A program made the translations under genes and the position numbers. Below the pieces are notes generated by a model that ran no database searches, was not told the origin of the DNA, and saw only the letters and a program-made list of their open reading frames with translations. A DNA stretch of 64,000 nt from Hahella sp050299855 (GTDB lineage Bacteria > Pseudomonadota > Gammaproteobacteria > Pseudomonadales > Oleiphilaceae): the NCBI GenBank assembly GCA_050299855.1, contig JBNKWQ010000030.1, forward strand, positions 62,001-126,000, read 5' to 3'. The first letter of the stretch is position 1. Every line of letters starts with the position of its first letter. Positions 25,846-35,969 of the stretch are shown here, in pieces.

Positions 25846-26880
25846 TCAGTCCGCCCCCTGATCAGGTTGACGGTCTTTTTCGAGTACCCTAACTCTCCTG
25901 GCCAGTTGATCCAACTGCCTGAAACGAGCCACATTTTTTCGCCAACTTTTGTTGGGTTCCACCGCAGTGCCAGAAGAATAGACACCTGACTCCTTGATAT
26001 GGTGAGTCACCAACGTCATCCCTGTAATCTGAACCTTGTCAGTAATATTTAGATGCCCGGCAATGCCGACGCCACCGCCAATAAGGCAATGACGACCAAC
26101 AGTGGAGCTACCTGATATGCCAACACAGGCAGCCACAACAGTATAAGCGCCAATACGAACGTTGTGTGCAATCTGAATCTGATTATCGAGCTTGGCCCCT
26201 TTTTCAATGACAGTGTCATCCAAGGCGCCACGATCTATAGTAGTGCCAGCACCAATTTCGACATCATCCTCGATGACTACCCCTCCCAACTGTTCGATCT
26301 TAACCCAGTCCCCCAGATTCGGAGCGAACCCAAAACCGTCAGAACCTATCACTGAATTGCTGTGAATTCTAACCCGATTACCAATACTGACACCGTGGTA
26401 TATAGTGACATTGGGGCGCAACTGCACAGAGTCGCCAAGATGTGAATCATGGCCAATATAACATCCTGCCCCAACAAAACTAGCAGCGCCTATTGTGACA
26501 CCAGGTTCGATCACCGCATTGGGACCCACCACACAACCCTCACCAAGAACCACATCATCAGCAACTGTGGCTGACGGAGATATACCCGAGTGGCCGGGCA
26601 GCTGCGGGGCAAAAAGTTGGCTTGTTAAAGCATATCCCAAGTAGGGGTTATCCATCATCAGTACATTGGTCGAACACTTGTCAGCCAGGCCAGGTTGTAT
26701 GATCACTGCACCGGCACAGGTGGACTCCAGATAGCGTACATAATTTGGGTTGGCCAAAAAACTTAGCTGAGATGCCGTAGCAGTTTGCAGGGTAGCGAGG
26801 CCGGATATAACCATACCGCCATCGCCCCGCAATTCTGCGCCGATTTCGCCAGCAATATCAGCCAAAGTCCATCGTGACAT
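25846..26880 (-). CDS. lpxD: UDP-3-O-acylglucosamine N-acyltransferase LpxD
   Basis: 344 residues. Adds the N-linked acyl chain in lipid A synthesis. N-terminal uridine-binding domain (LAGIG-type start SRWTLADIAGEIGAEL and FLANPNYVRYL), then hexapeptide beta-helix with the catalytic His in IQIAHNVRIGAYTVV, and a C-terminal helix. Confidence 0.98.
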   Translation of the reverse strand: MSRWTLADIAGEIGAELRGDGGMVISGLATLQTATASQLSFLANPNYVRYLESTCAGAVIIQPGLADKCSTNVLMMDNPYLGYALTSQLFAPQLPGHSGISPSATVADDVVLGEGCVVGPNAVIEPGVTIGAASFVGAGCYIGHDSHLGDSVQLRPNVTIYHGVSIGNRVRIHSNSVIGSDGFGFAPNLGDWVKIEQLGGVVIEDDVEIGAGTTIDRGALDDTVIEKGAKLDNQIQIAHNVRIGAYTVVAACVGISGSSTVGRHCLIGGGVGIAGHLNITDKVQITGMTLVTHHIKESGVYSSGTAVEPNKSWRKNVARFRQLDQLARRVRVLEKDRQPDQGAD

Positions 26881-26917
26881 GGAAATTTCCTGAAATCTGA
26901 TAGGTACCGATGTTCAA

Positions 26918-27427
26918 TTAATTACTGTTTAGGGCTTCAATAAGCTTAGCAGTAATCTCTATATCTGCGTTCGCATGCACGACGAGCTTACTCGGCAGAA
27001 TAAGATCTATATTCTCTTTCTCAGCGATTTTTTTGATCGCTTCATCCACTTTGGGCTTGGATTCCTGGAGAAAGAGCTCTTCACGTTTGGCAATGGCTGA
27101 TTGATATTTATTCTTCAGGAAATTGAATTCCTGAGCTTTACCCTCCAGTTCGCTGTTCAACTGGGAACGCTCAACATCACTCAAAATAGCTGCGTCTTTC
27201 TTTAATCGGTCCTGCAGCTTCTGTGCAGCCTCCCCCACTTCTCTCAGACGTTGCTCCTCGTCTTGAAAATCTTTTTTGAGAGTGTTACCAAAGGCTTTGG
27301 CCGATTTAGTGGAAAGCAGGGCGGTACGAATGTCCACTACGGCTATTTTCTGTTCTGCATTCGCCATGAATGCTGTCGCCGACAATAGAGCCGCCAGAAC
27401 TATGGTTGTGCATTGTTTCATCTTCAT
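26918..27427 (-). CDS. skp: Periplasmic chaperone Skp/OmpH
   Basis: 169 residues. Holds unfolded outer-membrane proteins for BamA. Signal peptide MKMKQCTTIVLAALLSATAF and cleavage at ANA-EQK; then the OmpH pattern VVDIRTALLSTKSAKAFG and a long Lys/Glu-rich coiled coil, with the typical tail DLILPSKLVVHANADIEI. Between bamA and lpxD as expected. Confidence 0.96.
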   Translation of the reverse strand: MKMKQCTTIVLAALLSATAFMANAEQKIAVVDIRTALLSTKSAKAFGNTLKKDFQDEEQRLREVGEAAQKLQDRLKKDAAILSDVERSQLNSELEGKAQEFNFLKNKYQSAIAKREELFLQESKPKVDEAIKKIAEKENIDLILPSKLVVHANADIEITAKLIEALNSN

Positions 27428-27551
27428 TGTCGTTTCCTTTACTTTGTGTTCTGAGCAAAAAGTCAGACATTTACTCGTGATAGAAATTTTGTTTTCTTTA
27501 TCTGCAATCTTATATCTGTGAATTACGCATTAGCAGGCCATATCTTCTCGA

Positions 27552-29864
27552 TTAAAACGTCTGCCCTAGACGAAACTGGAAAAATTGTGAATCGTCATCT
27601 TCCTTAGCGTTGAGAGCTTTACCAAGACTGAATGATAGCGGTCCTACTGGTGTAATCCAGGTGAGAGCCACACCAGCAGAAAAGCGTAATTCATCAAACG
27701 AGGGATCGTAACCCCTGGCTGTATCAAATACATTACCTCCATCCAAAAAAAGCAGACTGCGGATTTGCGAATGGTCTTTCATCAGTGCAAATGGAAAGAT
27801 CAGCTCTAAGCTGGACTCGACCTTGACGTTGCCACCAAATGGGTCCGCAGTCAGATCAGTACCATTAGGGTCCGGTGTACTTTTAGGACCTAGCGAATTG
27901 GATTCATAGCCACGAACTGAACCAAAGCCACCAGCCAGGTAATGTTCGAAAAACGGCAGTGCATCTGAATCGCCATAACCATCGCCATAGGCCAGTTCAC
28001 CACGTAAATGGACAGCCCATTCATGATCCTGCGTTACTGGATAATACTGGTCATTGTTATAGGACAATTTGTAGTAGGTGTAGTCACTTATCTCCGGCAA
28101 AGCAATCTTACCGCTTAACGACTGGGACATGCCTTTGGTCGGAAATAATCCTCGATTGAGGGTGGACCGGCTCCAGGTCATTGACGACTCATAGAAAGTA
28201 TAGGTACCGCCATTTTCATCCAGGAAATCAGCTATTTCCAACGCTGGAAATTCGTTAGTCTGGATGCGGGTATGTGTAATGCCCAGGCCGAAATTCAGAC
28301 GTGTATTCTGGTCAATGGGATAACCGAAGTTGACTGAACCTCCCATTGAATCGGAGATGTAAGAGGTCACATCCTCCTCATCATAGTCAGTTTCTTTATA
28401 GAAAAGACTAAAACCACGGCTCACACCATCAATGGTGAAATATGGGTTGGTATACGAGAAATTCGCGCTTTTGACCGACTCACTCTTATTCACTCCAAGA
28501 GAAACGCGACGCCCGGTTCCCCAGAAGTTTTTCTCAGAAATACTGGCACCGACAACTATTCCACTCCCCTGAGAAAAACCAAGACTGGCAGACAGGCTGC
28601 CTGTAGGCTGCTCTTCGACAGAATAATTAACATCAATCTGATCATTGGTTCCTGGAACCAGCGGGGTTTCAACTGTAACAGTTTTGAAAAAACCAAGGCG
28701 CTCCAGCTTGGATTTAGAGAGTTCAATCAGGTCAGTTGATGCCGCCGCAGCTTCCATCTGAACCATTTCCTGGCGCAGCACTTCATCACTTGTTGAAACG
28801 TTACCGGTGAAATTAACACGTCTAACATAAGTGCGATTCCCCGGCTCAACGTAAAATGTCACAGTCGCAGTATTGTCATCATGGGGTTCGGGAATGGCAT
28901 TAACACTCGCAAATGTATAGCCTTCATTACCCAGTCTTTTTGAAATTGCGTCTGAGATAAAAGTTAGTTTCTGTCGTGAAAATACGTCGCCCGGCTTTGC
29001 GATAATGAGTTTTCTGAGCTCTTCTTCATCGACCTTTAGATCACCTTTCAGCTCCAGATCCTTAATGGTGTACTGCGGCCCTTCAACAACATTGATGGTA
29101 ATAAAGACCTGCTCTTTATCAGGAGACACAGAAACCTGTGTCGATTCGATACTGAAGCGGATATAACCGTTGTCCAAATAATAGGAACGAATACGCTCCA
29201 AGTCACCGTTCAGCTTCTCTTTTGAGTATTTGTCACTGCTAAATAGACCAGACCAGAACCCTGTCAGCTTAAGTTCAATCAGGTCGCGGAGTTCCTCATC
29301 TGAAAACGCTTCGTTACCCACAATATTGATGTGGTATATTGCCGAAATCGGCCCCTCTTTGATATCGATCTTCAACTTCACTCGATTGCGGGGTTGCTCC
29401 TCAACCTGTGCATCCACCGAGGCGTTATAGCGCCCTTGTGCGACATAGCTGCGGAGTATTTCCAATTCAATCCGCTCAAGAGTAGAACGCTGAAATACCT
29501 CACCTTCAGCCAGACCGGCCGTCTTCAAGCCTTCCAGAAGATCTTCTGTTGGTAGGTTCTTATTACCTTCCACCTCTATCTCACTGATGGAAGGTCGCTC
29601 CACCACCGTAATTACCAGCGTACTGCCTTCTCGCCCGATCCGGATATCCGTAAACAATCCAGCATCAAACAAACTACGCATCGCTTCCGCGAGCCGTTCC
29701 TGATCTACTTCCTCACCTACATTGACGGGAAAGGCGCCAAATACACTCCCAGCGGAGACCCGCTGCAAGCCCTCAACACGGATATCTTCAACCAGGAACT
29801 GGGAAGTAGCGGCCTGCAGCAAGGCAGATAGCAATAATATGACAACAAAAAGGCTCAGTCTCAT
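27552..29864 (-). CDS. bamA: Outer-membrane protein assembly factor BamA
   Basis: 770 residues. Central subunit of the Bam complex that inserts beta-barrels. Signal peptide, five POTRA domains (about 22-420; first IRVEGLQRVSAGSVFGAFPV) and a 16-strand barrel with the conserved GGFGSVRGYESNSLGP in loop 6 and a terminal Phe (FFQFRLGQTF). Full length. Confidence 0.98.
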   Translation of the reverse strand: MRLSLFVVILLLSALLQAATSQFLVEDIRVEGLQRVSAGSVFGAFPVNVGEEVDQERLAEAMRSLFDAGLFTDIRIGREGSTLVITVVERPSISEIEVEGNKNLPTEDLLEGLKTAGLAEGEVFQRSTLERIELEILRSYVAQGRYNASVDAQVEEQPRNRVKLKIDIKEGPISAIYHINIVGNEAFSDEELRDLIELKLTGFWSGLFSSDKYSKEKLNGDLERIRSYYLDNGYIRFSIESTQVSVSPDKEQVFITINVVEGPQYTIKDLELKGDLKVDEEELRKLIIAKPGDVFSRQKLTFISDAISKRLGNEGYTFASVNAIPEPHDDNTATVTFYVEPGNRTYVRRVNFTGNVSTSDEVLRQEMVQMEAAAASTDLIELSKSKLERLGFFKTVTVETPLVPGTNDQIDVNYSVEEQPTGSLSASLGFSQGSGIVVGASISEKNFWGTGRRVSLGVNKSESVKSANFSYTNPYFTIDGVSRGFSLFYKETDYDEEDVTSYISDSMGGSVNFGYPIDQNTRLNFGLGITHTRIQTNEFPALEIADFLDENGGTYTFYESSMTWSRSTLNRGLFPTKGMSQSLSGKIALPEISDYTYYKLSYNNDQYYPVTQDHEWAVHLRGELAYGDGYGDSDALPFFEHYLAGGFGSVRGYESNSLGPKSTPDPNGTDLTADPFGGNVKVESSLELIFPFALMKDHSQIRSLLFLDGGNVFDTARGYDPSFDELRFSAGVALTWITPVGPLSFSLGKALNAKEDDDSQFFQFRLGQTF

Positions 29865-29910
29865 GTATACAACACGTCAAAAAATTAGGAGTTTGCGGAG
29901 AATAGGTCTG

Positions 29911-31263
29911 CTACATTCTGGAGAGGTCGTTATAGAACGCGAAAAGCATGACAAATGCAATAATTGCCATGCCTATTTTCAATCCCAAAAGCTGTTTTTC
30001 CTCGGACAGAGGCTTGCCCCGCACCAGTTCAACAAAGTAATAAAGCAAATGGCCTCCATCAAGCACCGGTATTGGAAGCAAGTTCAATACTCCCAAACTT
30101 ATGCTTAGATAAGCCAGAAAACCAAGGAAGCTTTCCAAGCCGGAACTAGCTGAAGCACCGGCCACCTTGGCTATCGTAATAGGTCCACCCAGGTTTTCCA
30201 CCGAGATTAAACCGACTAACATTTTTTTCAGGGCACCCAGGGTCATGGTAGTCATTTCCCAGGTTTTGATTATTGATCGTCCAACACTTTCGATGGGTCC
30301 GAACTGGACTGTACGCAGCAAGTCCTGAGGGTATTCAGGCGGGCGAACACCTGCCCCGATATAGCCAATCTGTCTGTCATTCTCTTCTTTCGATGCCGGT
30401 GTGATTAGCAACTCGACATCAACTCCATCTCGTTTGACAGAAATCTGCATGGCTTCTTCGGGCATTGCCTGAATCAGTTTAACAAAGGCATTCCAGTCAC
30501 TTACTTCTGTTTCATCAACGCGGGTAACCAAGTCACCGGTCTTAAGCCCTGCCTCTTGTGCGCGACCACCAGGCACTAATTCATCAATGATTGGCAAAAT
30601 TTTTGGTCTGAAGGGCTCAATGCCCAAAGCCCCTAGAGGGTCCGGCTCCACTTCCCCTGCAAGCCATTCAACTACTGGCAGAATAGCCTTTGATTCATAT
30701 CCACTCTGCAAAGACTTGGTGCGAAAAGTGATATCACCACTGTCACCCAGACGCCGTAGCAACTGAAAATTAACATCTGACCAAGTAGGTGTTTCAACCC
30801 CATCCACCGCGACAATTTCGGCATCGATCTGCAGCCCCGACTGAGAGGCTACTGAATCAGGAGCAACACTGGCTACGACAGGGATCACCGTCTGAACGCC
30901 CAGCAAGAACATACTCCAGTAGGCAAAAACGGCGAAAATAAAATTGGCTACCGGCCCGGCGGCCGCAATGGCAATTCGCTGTGCCACTGGTTGCCGATTA
31001 AAAGTATAGGGTAACTCATGCTCTGCCACTTCACCTTCACGCTCATCCAGCATTTTGACATAACCGCCTAAAGGCAGAGCCGCGATTACAAATTCAGTAC
31101 CGTACTTATCCACCCGGGTGTATAGAGGCTTGCCAAAGCCTATAGAAAACCGCAGTACCTTGACACCGCAACGCCTGGCCACCCAAAAGTGGCCAAATTC
31201 ATGAATACTGACCAGCACTCCCAGAGTAACGGCGAGAGCTAAAACGGTTTGAATGATCATCAT
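29911..31263 (-). CDS. rseP: Site-2 zinc metalloprotease RseP
   Basis: 450 residues. Cuts RseA within the membrane to release sigma-E. HExxH motif SIHEFGHF (His21, Glu22, His25), third ligand in PVLDGGHLL (Asp402), two periplasmic PDZ domains (PDSVASQSGLQIDAEI and LVPGGRAQEAGLKTGD). Inner membrane. Directly upstream of bamA. Confidence 0.97.
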   Translation of the reverse strand: MMIIQTVLALAVTLGVLVSIHEFGHFWVARRCGVKVLRFSIGFGKPLYTRVDKYGTEFVIAALPLGGYVKMLDEREGEVAEHELPYTFNRQPVAQRIAIAAAGPVANFIFAVFAYWSMFLLGVQTVIPVVASVAPDSVASQSGLQIDAEIVAVDGVETPTWSDVNFQLLRRLGDSGDITFRTKSLQSGYESKAILPVVEWLAGEVEPDPLGALGIEPFRPKILPIIDELVPGGRAQEAGLKTGDLVTRVDETEVSDWNAFVKLIQAMPEEAMQISVKRDGVDVELLITPASKEENDRQIGYIGAGVRPPEYPQDLLRTVQFGPIESVGRSIIKTWEMTTMTLGALKKMLVGLISVENLGGPITIAKVAGASASSGLESFLGFLAYLSISLGVLNLLPIPVLDGGHLLYYFVELVRGKPLSEEKQLLGLKIGMAIIAFVMLFAFYNDLSRM

Positions 31264-31310
31264 GGCGATACTATGTCAGCGGCGTGAGTCATTATTGAGT
31301 TAAATTTCAT

Positions 31311-32525
31311 TTAGATTTTTCCATTCAGGCTGATCCAGGCGGCAGCTGCTGTTCTTGCAGCTTCATCAGCCTCAAACACGATATTCAAAGTTTCCGCTTC
31401 CCTGATTTTAACTGAACCCAGGCTATATTCGATAACTTTGGGAATATCGCAAAAACCTATCTGATTCGATAGAAATGCTTCAACAGCGACTTCATTGGCG
31501 GCATTTAAGACTGCTGGTGCAGTTCCACCCACCTTAAACGCTGATTCAGCCAGCGCCAGACAGGGAAACTTATCATAGTCCGGTGCTGAAAAGTTTAACT
31601 GTGCGACTTTGAACAAGCTTAGTGACTCGACGCCAGCATCGATGCGTTCAGGCCAGGATAGTCCGTAGGCAATAGGTGTACGCATATCTGGGTTACCCAA
31701 CTGGGCAATAATTGACCCGTCACTGTACTCCACCATTGAATGAATAACGGACTCAGGATGGATATGTACCTCCACCTCTTCAGGAGTCAGGTCAAACAAC
31801 CAGCAAGCTTCGATCAACTCCAAACCTTTATTCATCAATGTGGCGGAATCCACGGAAATTTTCCGCCCCATAGACCAGTTAGGGTGCTTGCATGCCTGAT
31901 CCGGCGTTACCTGCGCAAGATCCTCGGAAATAGTCGTCCTGAACGGCCCACCGGAAGCAGTAAGCAATATACGACGAACACCATGCTCTTTCAGAGAAGA
32001 ACTTTCAGCCAAGCACTGTATCTTGGGCGGAAGGCACTGGTATATGGCATTATGTTCGCTGTCTATGGGCAATAGTTCAGCGCCACTTGAGCGCACTGCG
32101 TCCATAAACAAATGGCCTGTCATCACCAATGCTTCTTTATTGGCCAGCAATACTCTTTTTCCTGCCTCGACTGCCGCCAGAGTTGGCCTTAGTCCGGCTG
32201 CACCGACGATAGCCGCGACTACGATATCAACGCTAGAACTGGCCGATACTTCCGCCAACGCTTCCGGACCAGACACTATTTTTGTCGACAACCCTTTGGA
32301 TTCGATTAATTGACGAAACTCTATTACGTCAGCAACGCCTGCATCTGCTAACACCGCATATTGGGGCTGGAATTCAGTGCAGATTGTAAAGAGGCGTGCA
32401 AGGTTACGATGAGCTGTAACGGCATAAAGACTGTATCTATCCGGATGACGAGCAATCACATCCAGCGTACTTTCTCCAATAGAGCCAGTCGCACCAAGTA
32501 CGGTAACTTGCTTCACTAAATTCAA
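31311..32525 (-). CDS. dxr: 1-deoxy-D-xylulose 5-phosphate reductoisomerase
   Basis: 404 residues. Makes methylerythritol phosphate, first committed step of the MEP isoprenoid pathway. NADPH site VTVLGATGSIGESTLDV at the start and the substrate/metal motifs LPIDSEHNAIYQCL and TASGGPF. Four-base overlap with cdsA. Confidence 0.98.
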   Translation of the reverse strand: MNLVKQVTVLGATGSIGESTLDVIARHPDRYSLYAVTAHRNLARLFTICTEFQPQYAVLADAGVADVIEFRQLIESKGLSTKIVSGPEALAEVSASSSVDIVVAAIVGAAGLRPTLAAVEAGKRVLLANKEALVMTGHLFMDAVRSSGAELLPIDSEHNAIYQCLPPKIQCLAESSSLKEHGVRRILLTASGGPFRTTISEDLAQVTPDQACKHPNWSMGRKISVDSATLMNKGLELIEACWLFDLTPEEVEVHIHPESVIHSMVEYSDGSIIAQLGNPDMRTPIAYGLSWPERIDAGVESLSLFKVAQLNFSAPDYDKFPCLALAESAFKVGGTAPAVLNAANEVAVEAFLSNQIGFCDIPKVIEYSLGSVKIREAETLNIVFEADEAARTAAAAWISLNGKI

Positions 32526-33352
32526 CCCTGCAACCAGCCGGTGGCAATTGCCATTAGGACGAAGACAGGTGCTGCTGCCGTAACACTGTCAATCCTATCC
32601 ATGATACCGCCATGGCCGGGCAGAATCTGGCTACTGTCCTTAATACCGACAACACGCTTACCGAGACTTTCCAGCAAATCGCCAACGATTGAAAAGATCG
32701 CAGCGGAGATCGTCATCAGCCATAGGACGAGCGTCTGTGACGGCGCTAAAGTCAGCAAAGGTGCTGCAACAAACGGCAGCACTGATACCGCCACCAATCC
32801 ACCGAACGCTCCCTCAACTGATTTTCCTGGACTGACAGCCGGCGCCAGCTTACGCCGACCAAAAGTTTTGCCCGCAAAATATGCTCCGATATCGGCAGCC
32901 CATACGATCAAAAATATATAAATTATCAGCCAGACTGTAGAGGTTTCAGGGCTTACACTTAGTACGCCGCCCCGCACCGTTACCAGGGCCTTCCATGCCG
33001 GCACCATAACCAGCAGGCCGGCTAGATATCGCACCCAAGCCGGTTGCCAGAAAGAGGCGGAAGCAGGAAACTGCAACACCAGAAATAGGGCAAACACCCA
33101 CCAGACAGCTGCCAGCCCCAAGACAACAACAGGAGCCAAATACCAGGAGATATATAGGCATAATGCGATCATGGTGGCATACACCACACGACTATTATTA
33201 GCTTCCAATCCTGCCATACGGGCCCACTCCCAAGCACCAACAGAAATGATAGCCCCCAGAAATATTGCAAACCCTAATAGCTCGGTAGCGAATACACCCA
33301 AAAGAAAGAGAGGAGCGATGATAAGAGCGGTGACTATTCTTTGTTTTAGCAC
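32522..33352 (-). CDS. cdsA: Phosphatidate cytidylyltransferase
   Basis: 276 residues, multi-span inner-membrane enzyme making CDP-diacylglycerol for phospholipids. C-terminal CDS signature SPGKSVEGAFGG and KRVVGIKDSSQILPGHGGIMDRIDSV. Overlaps uppS by 7 bp and dxr by 4 bp, so the genes are coupled. Confidence 0.97.
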   Translation of the reverse strand: MLKQRIVTALIIAPLFLLGVFATELLGFAIFLGAIISVGAWEWARMAGLEANNSRVVYATMIALCLYISWYLAPVVVLGLAAVWWVFALFLVLQFPASASFWQPAWVRYLAGLLVMVPAWKALVTVRGGVLSVSPETSTVWLIIYIFLIVWAADIGAYFAGKTFGRRKLAPAVSPGKSVEGAFGGLVAVSVLPFVAAPLLTLAPSQTLVLWLMTISAAIFSIVGDLLESLGKRVVGIKDSSQILPGHGGIMDRIDSVTAAAPVFVLMAIATGWLQG

Positions 33353-34158
33353 GACGAGGACTTAGCCAGTGGACTGTTGGAAGGGTTGGAATCGACTTCT
33401 GTGCATCCTTTCATGTTGTCTACCTGATCGTCAGTTTGTCCGAACCGGCGTTTTCTTGCAGCATAAGCATCAAGTGCCTTTTGCATTTCATCCTGGCGAA
33501 AGTCAGGCCAAAAAACATCCGCAAAATAAAACTCGGTATAGGCAAATTGCCACAGCAAAAAATTACTAATCCGCTGCTCACCCGCTGTACGGACACACAA
33601 ATCAGGGGCAGGATAATCACCCAGCTCCACAAACTGTTGAATGTGTTCATCCGTAATATCCTGCGGTTTGAGCAGTCCTGCGGCAACCAGCTCGGCGACC
33701 TTGCGGGTGGCTTGGGTTATATCCCAATGACCACCATAGTTGGCTGCAATTGCGAGCGTCATACCAGTATTCGCCACTGTTAACCCTTCTGCATCTGCCA
33801 TGTGAGACTGTAATGTCGAACTAAATTTCGAGCGATCCCCAATAATTCGCAGCCGGATATTGTTCTTGTGGAGCTTCTTTACTTCACGCTGCAGCGCCAA
33901 CAGAAACAGCTTCATCAGCGCGCCGACTTCATCTTCTGGGCGCCTCCAGTTTTCACTACTAAACGCAAACAGAGTTAAAACCTCTACGCCATTGCGGGCA
34001 CAGATTTCCACCACGGCACGCACCGCTTCCACACCGGCTTTGTGCCCAGCCACACCTGGCAGGCGCCGCTGCTTAGCCCAGCGATTATTGCCATCCATGA
34101 TTATGGCAACATGCTTCGGTTTTGAATCCGCGATCAGAGGTATTTCAGCGGAAACCAT
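33346..34158 (-). CDS. uppS: Undecaprenyl pyrophosphate synthase
   Basis: 270 residues. Cis-prenyltransferase that makes the C55 carrier for cell-wall and LPS sugars. IMDGNNRWAKQRRLPGVAGHKAG near the start, FAFSSENWRRPEDEV, and the RTAGEQRISNFLLWQ..YTEFYF region are complete. The last about 20 residues are a variable Ser-rich tail. Confidence 0.98.
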   Translation of the reverse strand: MVSAEIPLIADSKPKHVAIIMDGNNRWAKQRRLPGVAGHKAGVEAVRAVVEICARNGVEVLTLFAFSSENWRRPEDEVGALMKLFLLALQREVKKLHKNNIRLRIIGDRSKFSSTLQSHMADAEGLTVANTGMTLAIAANYGGHWDITQATRKVAELVAAGLLKPQDITDEHIQQFVELGDYPAPDLCVRTAGEQRISNFLLWQFAYTEFYFADVFWPDFRQDEMQKALDAYAARKRRFGQTDDQVDNMKGCTEVDSNPSNSPLAKSSSC

Positions 34159-34320
34159 CTATTACTCCAGAGACGCTAACATTCAAACAACGTCTTCGAC
34201 TATCTGTCTGGTCTGCCGCCAATATGGAGGCCCTGACCATCGATTACAGGATAAGGATGGATGAGCAGCCATAAATCTTCTCAATCCAACCAGAAATACA
34301 ATCAATTAGAGGCAGAATAT

Positions 34321-34878
34321 CTATACTGCCATCAGGTCTTTTTCTTTATCAGTCAAAACTTTCTCGACTTCTGCCACGTACTTGTCCGTAAGCTTTTGCA
34401 CGTCATCAAGTGCACGCTTCTCTTCGTCTTCGGAAATTTCTTTTTCTTTGAGTAATTCTTTGATGTCGCCGTTTGCATCGCGGCGCGCGTTACGAACCGA
34501 AACCCGGGCATTTTCGGCTTCGTTCTTGGCATGTTTGACAAGTTCCCGGCGAGTCTCTTCAGTCAGCATAGGCATGGGAATACGAATCACTGTACCAGCT
34601 GTTGAGGGATTCAGTCCCAGGTCTGACTTCAATATGGCTTTTTCAATCTGCGGCACCATACTCTTTTCCCAAGGAGTCACCGACAGCGTACGAGCGTCTT
34701 CAACCACCACGTTAGCCACCTGCGTCAAAGGAGTGTCATTGCCGTAGTAAGGCACCATTACAGAATCCAGAATAGAGGGATTGGCACGGCCGGTGCGAAT
34801 TCTGGCGAAGGCTGTTCCAAGAGCCTCCAACGATTTTTTCATTTTTTGTTCAGCGTCTTTTTTAATATCGTTAATCAC
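34321..34878 (-). CDS. frr: Ribosome recycling factor
   Basis: 185 residues. Splits the post-termination ribosome with EF-G. RTGRANPSILDSVMVPYYG, PWEKSMVPQIEKAI and the charged three-helix arm (NARRDANGDIKELLKEKEIS) are typical. Four bp from pyrH. Confidence 0.98.
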   Translation of the reverse strand: MINDIKKDAEQKMKKSLEALGTAFARIRTGRANPSILDSVMVPYYGNDTPLTQVANVVVEDARTLSVTPWEKSMVPQIEKAILKSDLGLNPSTAGTVIRIPMPMLTEETRRELVKHAKNEAENARVSVRNARRDANGDIKELLKEKEISEDEEKRALDDVQKLTDKYVAEVEKVLTDKEKDLMAV

Positions 34879-34882
34879 CTGA

Positions 34883-35617
34883 TTACCCTCTTTCGATCAG
34901 CGTGCCTTCGTTCATACCCACCACAATATTGGTTAGGGCGCCCGCTTTACTCATATTGAAAACCCGGACCGGCATATTATGGTCTCGGCACAGACAAATG
35001 GCTGTCAAATCCATAACACCCAGTTTCCTTTCTAAAACCTCATCATACGTCAGGTGGTCATACTTCACCGCGTCCGAAACTTTCATCGGATCATCCGAGT
35101 AAACGCCGTCCACCTTGGTAGCCTTTAGTACCAGATCAGCATCAATCTCAATACCTCGCAAACAGGCTGCCGAATCGGTAGTGAAGAATGGATTTCCCGT
35201 TCCGGCGCAAAATATTACCACATCACCTTCTTTAAGGTCGCGTATGGCTCGGCGGCGATCATAATGTTCCACCACGCCACTCATCGGGATGGCAGACATT
35301 ACGCGAGTTGAAATATTGGAGCGCTCCAATGCATCTCGCATAGCCAGAGCATTCATTACCGTAGCCAGCATCCCCATATGGTCACCTGTCACTCGATCCA
35401 TACCCGCACTTTGCAGTGCGGCTCCACGAAACAGATTCCCGCCTCCGATTACCAGACCGACCTGGACGCCAATCCCAATGAGCTGACCAATTTCCAGGGC
35501 CATTCGATTCAATACTTTTGGGTCAATTCCGAAGTTTTCCTCACCCATAAGGGCTTCACCGGACAACTTCAACATTACGCGTTTATATTTAGGCTGGTTT
35601 TGAACAGGAGATGGCAT
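34883..35617 (-). CDS. pyrH: Uridylate kinase PyrH
   Basis: 244 residues. Phosphorylates UMP to UDP; hexameric amino-acid-kinase fold. MLKLSGEALMGEENFGIDP at the start, GGGNLFRG and FCAGTGNPFFTTDSAA conserved. Upstream gap of 350 bp suggests its own promoter. Confidence 0.98.
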   Translation of the reverse strand: MPSPVQNQPKYKRVMLKLSGEALMGEENFGIDPKVLNRMALEIGQLIGIGVQVGLVIGGGNLFRGAALQSAGMDRVTGDHMGMLATVMNALAMRDALERSNISTRVMSAIPMSGVVEHYDRRRAIRDLKEGDVVIFCAGTGNPFFTTDSAACLRGIEIDADLVLKATKVDGVYSDDPMKVSDAVKYDHLTYDEVLERKLGVMDLTAICLCRDHNMPVRVFNMSKAGALTNIVVGMNEGTLIERG

Positions 35618-35969
35618 AAGTGTTTAACCTGACTTTCAGTGAATTCAGAGTCCCGAGCGCCGCCCCTTCAGGGCCAGACACCGGCATATCCCAATTTATT
35701 CGAATCTTTTGTACACCAGACAATAATGACATCTGGCTAAGTATTGTTAGTAACTATAAAACTTTCGGAAACCGTTGCTATTGAAACGCCTTGCGAATGC
35801 TACTGCTGCAATAATAAGGGTTAATGCAAATATGAAGGGCTACTCACCTGTGAAAAGACAAGCCATCTGATAGATTTCCGCCAGACAGGAAATTAGCTAA
35901 CCCCGAATACTAAAGTGGCGAGAGCAGACAAGTCCACTCTCGCCACAAAATTTTATCAACTGAAAGTAA
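35618..35969. other. Intergenic region between tsf and pyrH
   Basis: 352 bases. Holds the tsf terminator-like hairpin (listed) and should hold the pyrH promoter, which I could not place with confidence. No gene or tRNA seen. Confidence 0.45.
35915..35946 (-). terminator. Terminator-like hairpin after tsf
   Basis: Perfect 10-bp stem GTGGCGAGAG/CTCTCGCCAC with a 12-base loop, 24 bases past the tsf stop. The T-run on the minus side is short (CTTTAGT), so it may be inefficient. Confidence 0.6.
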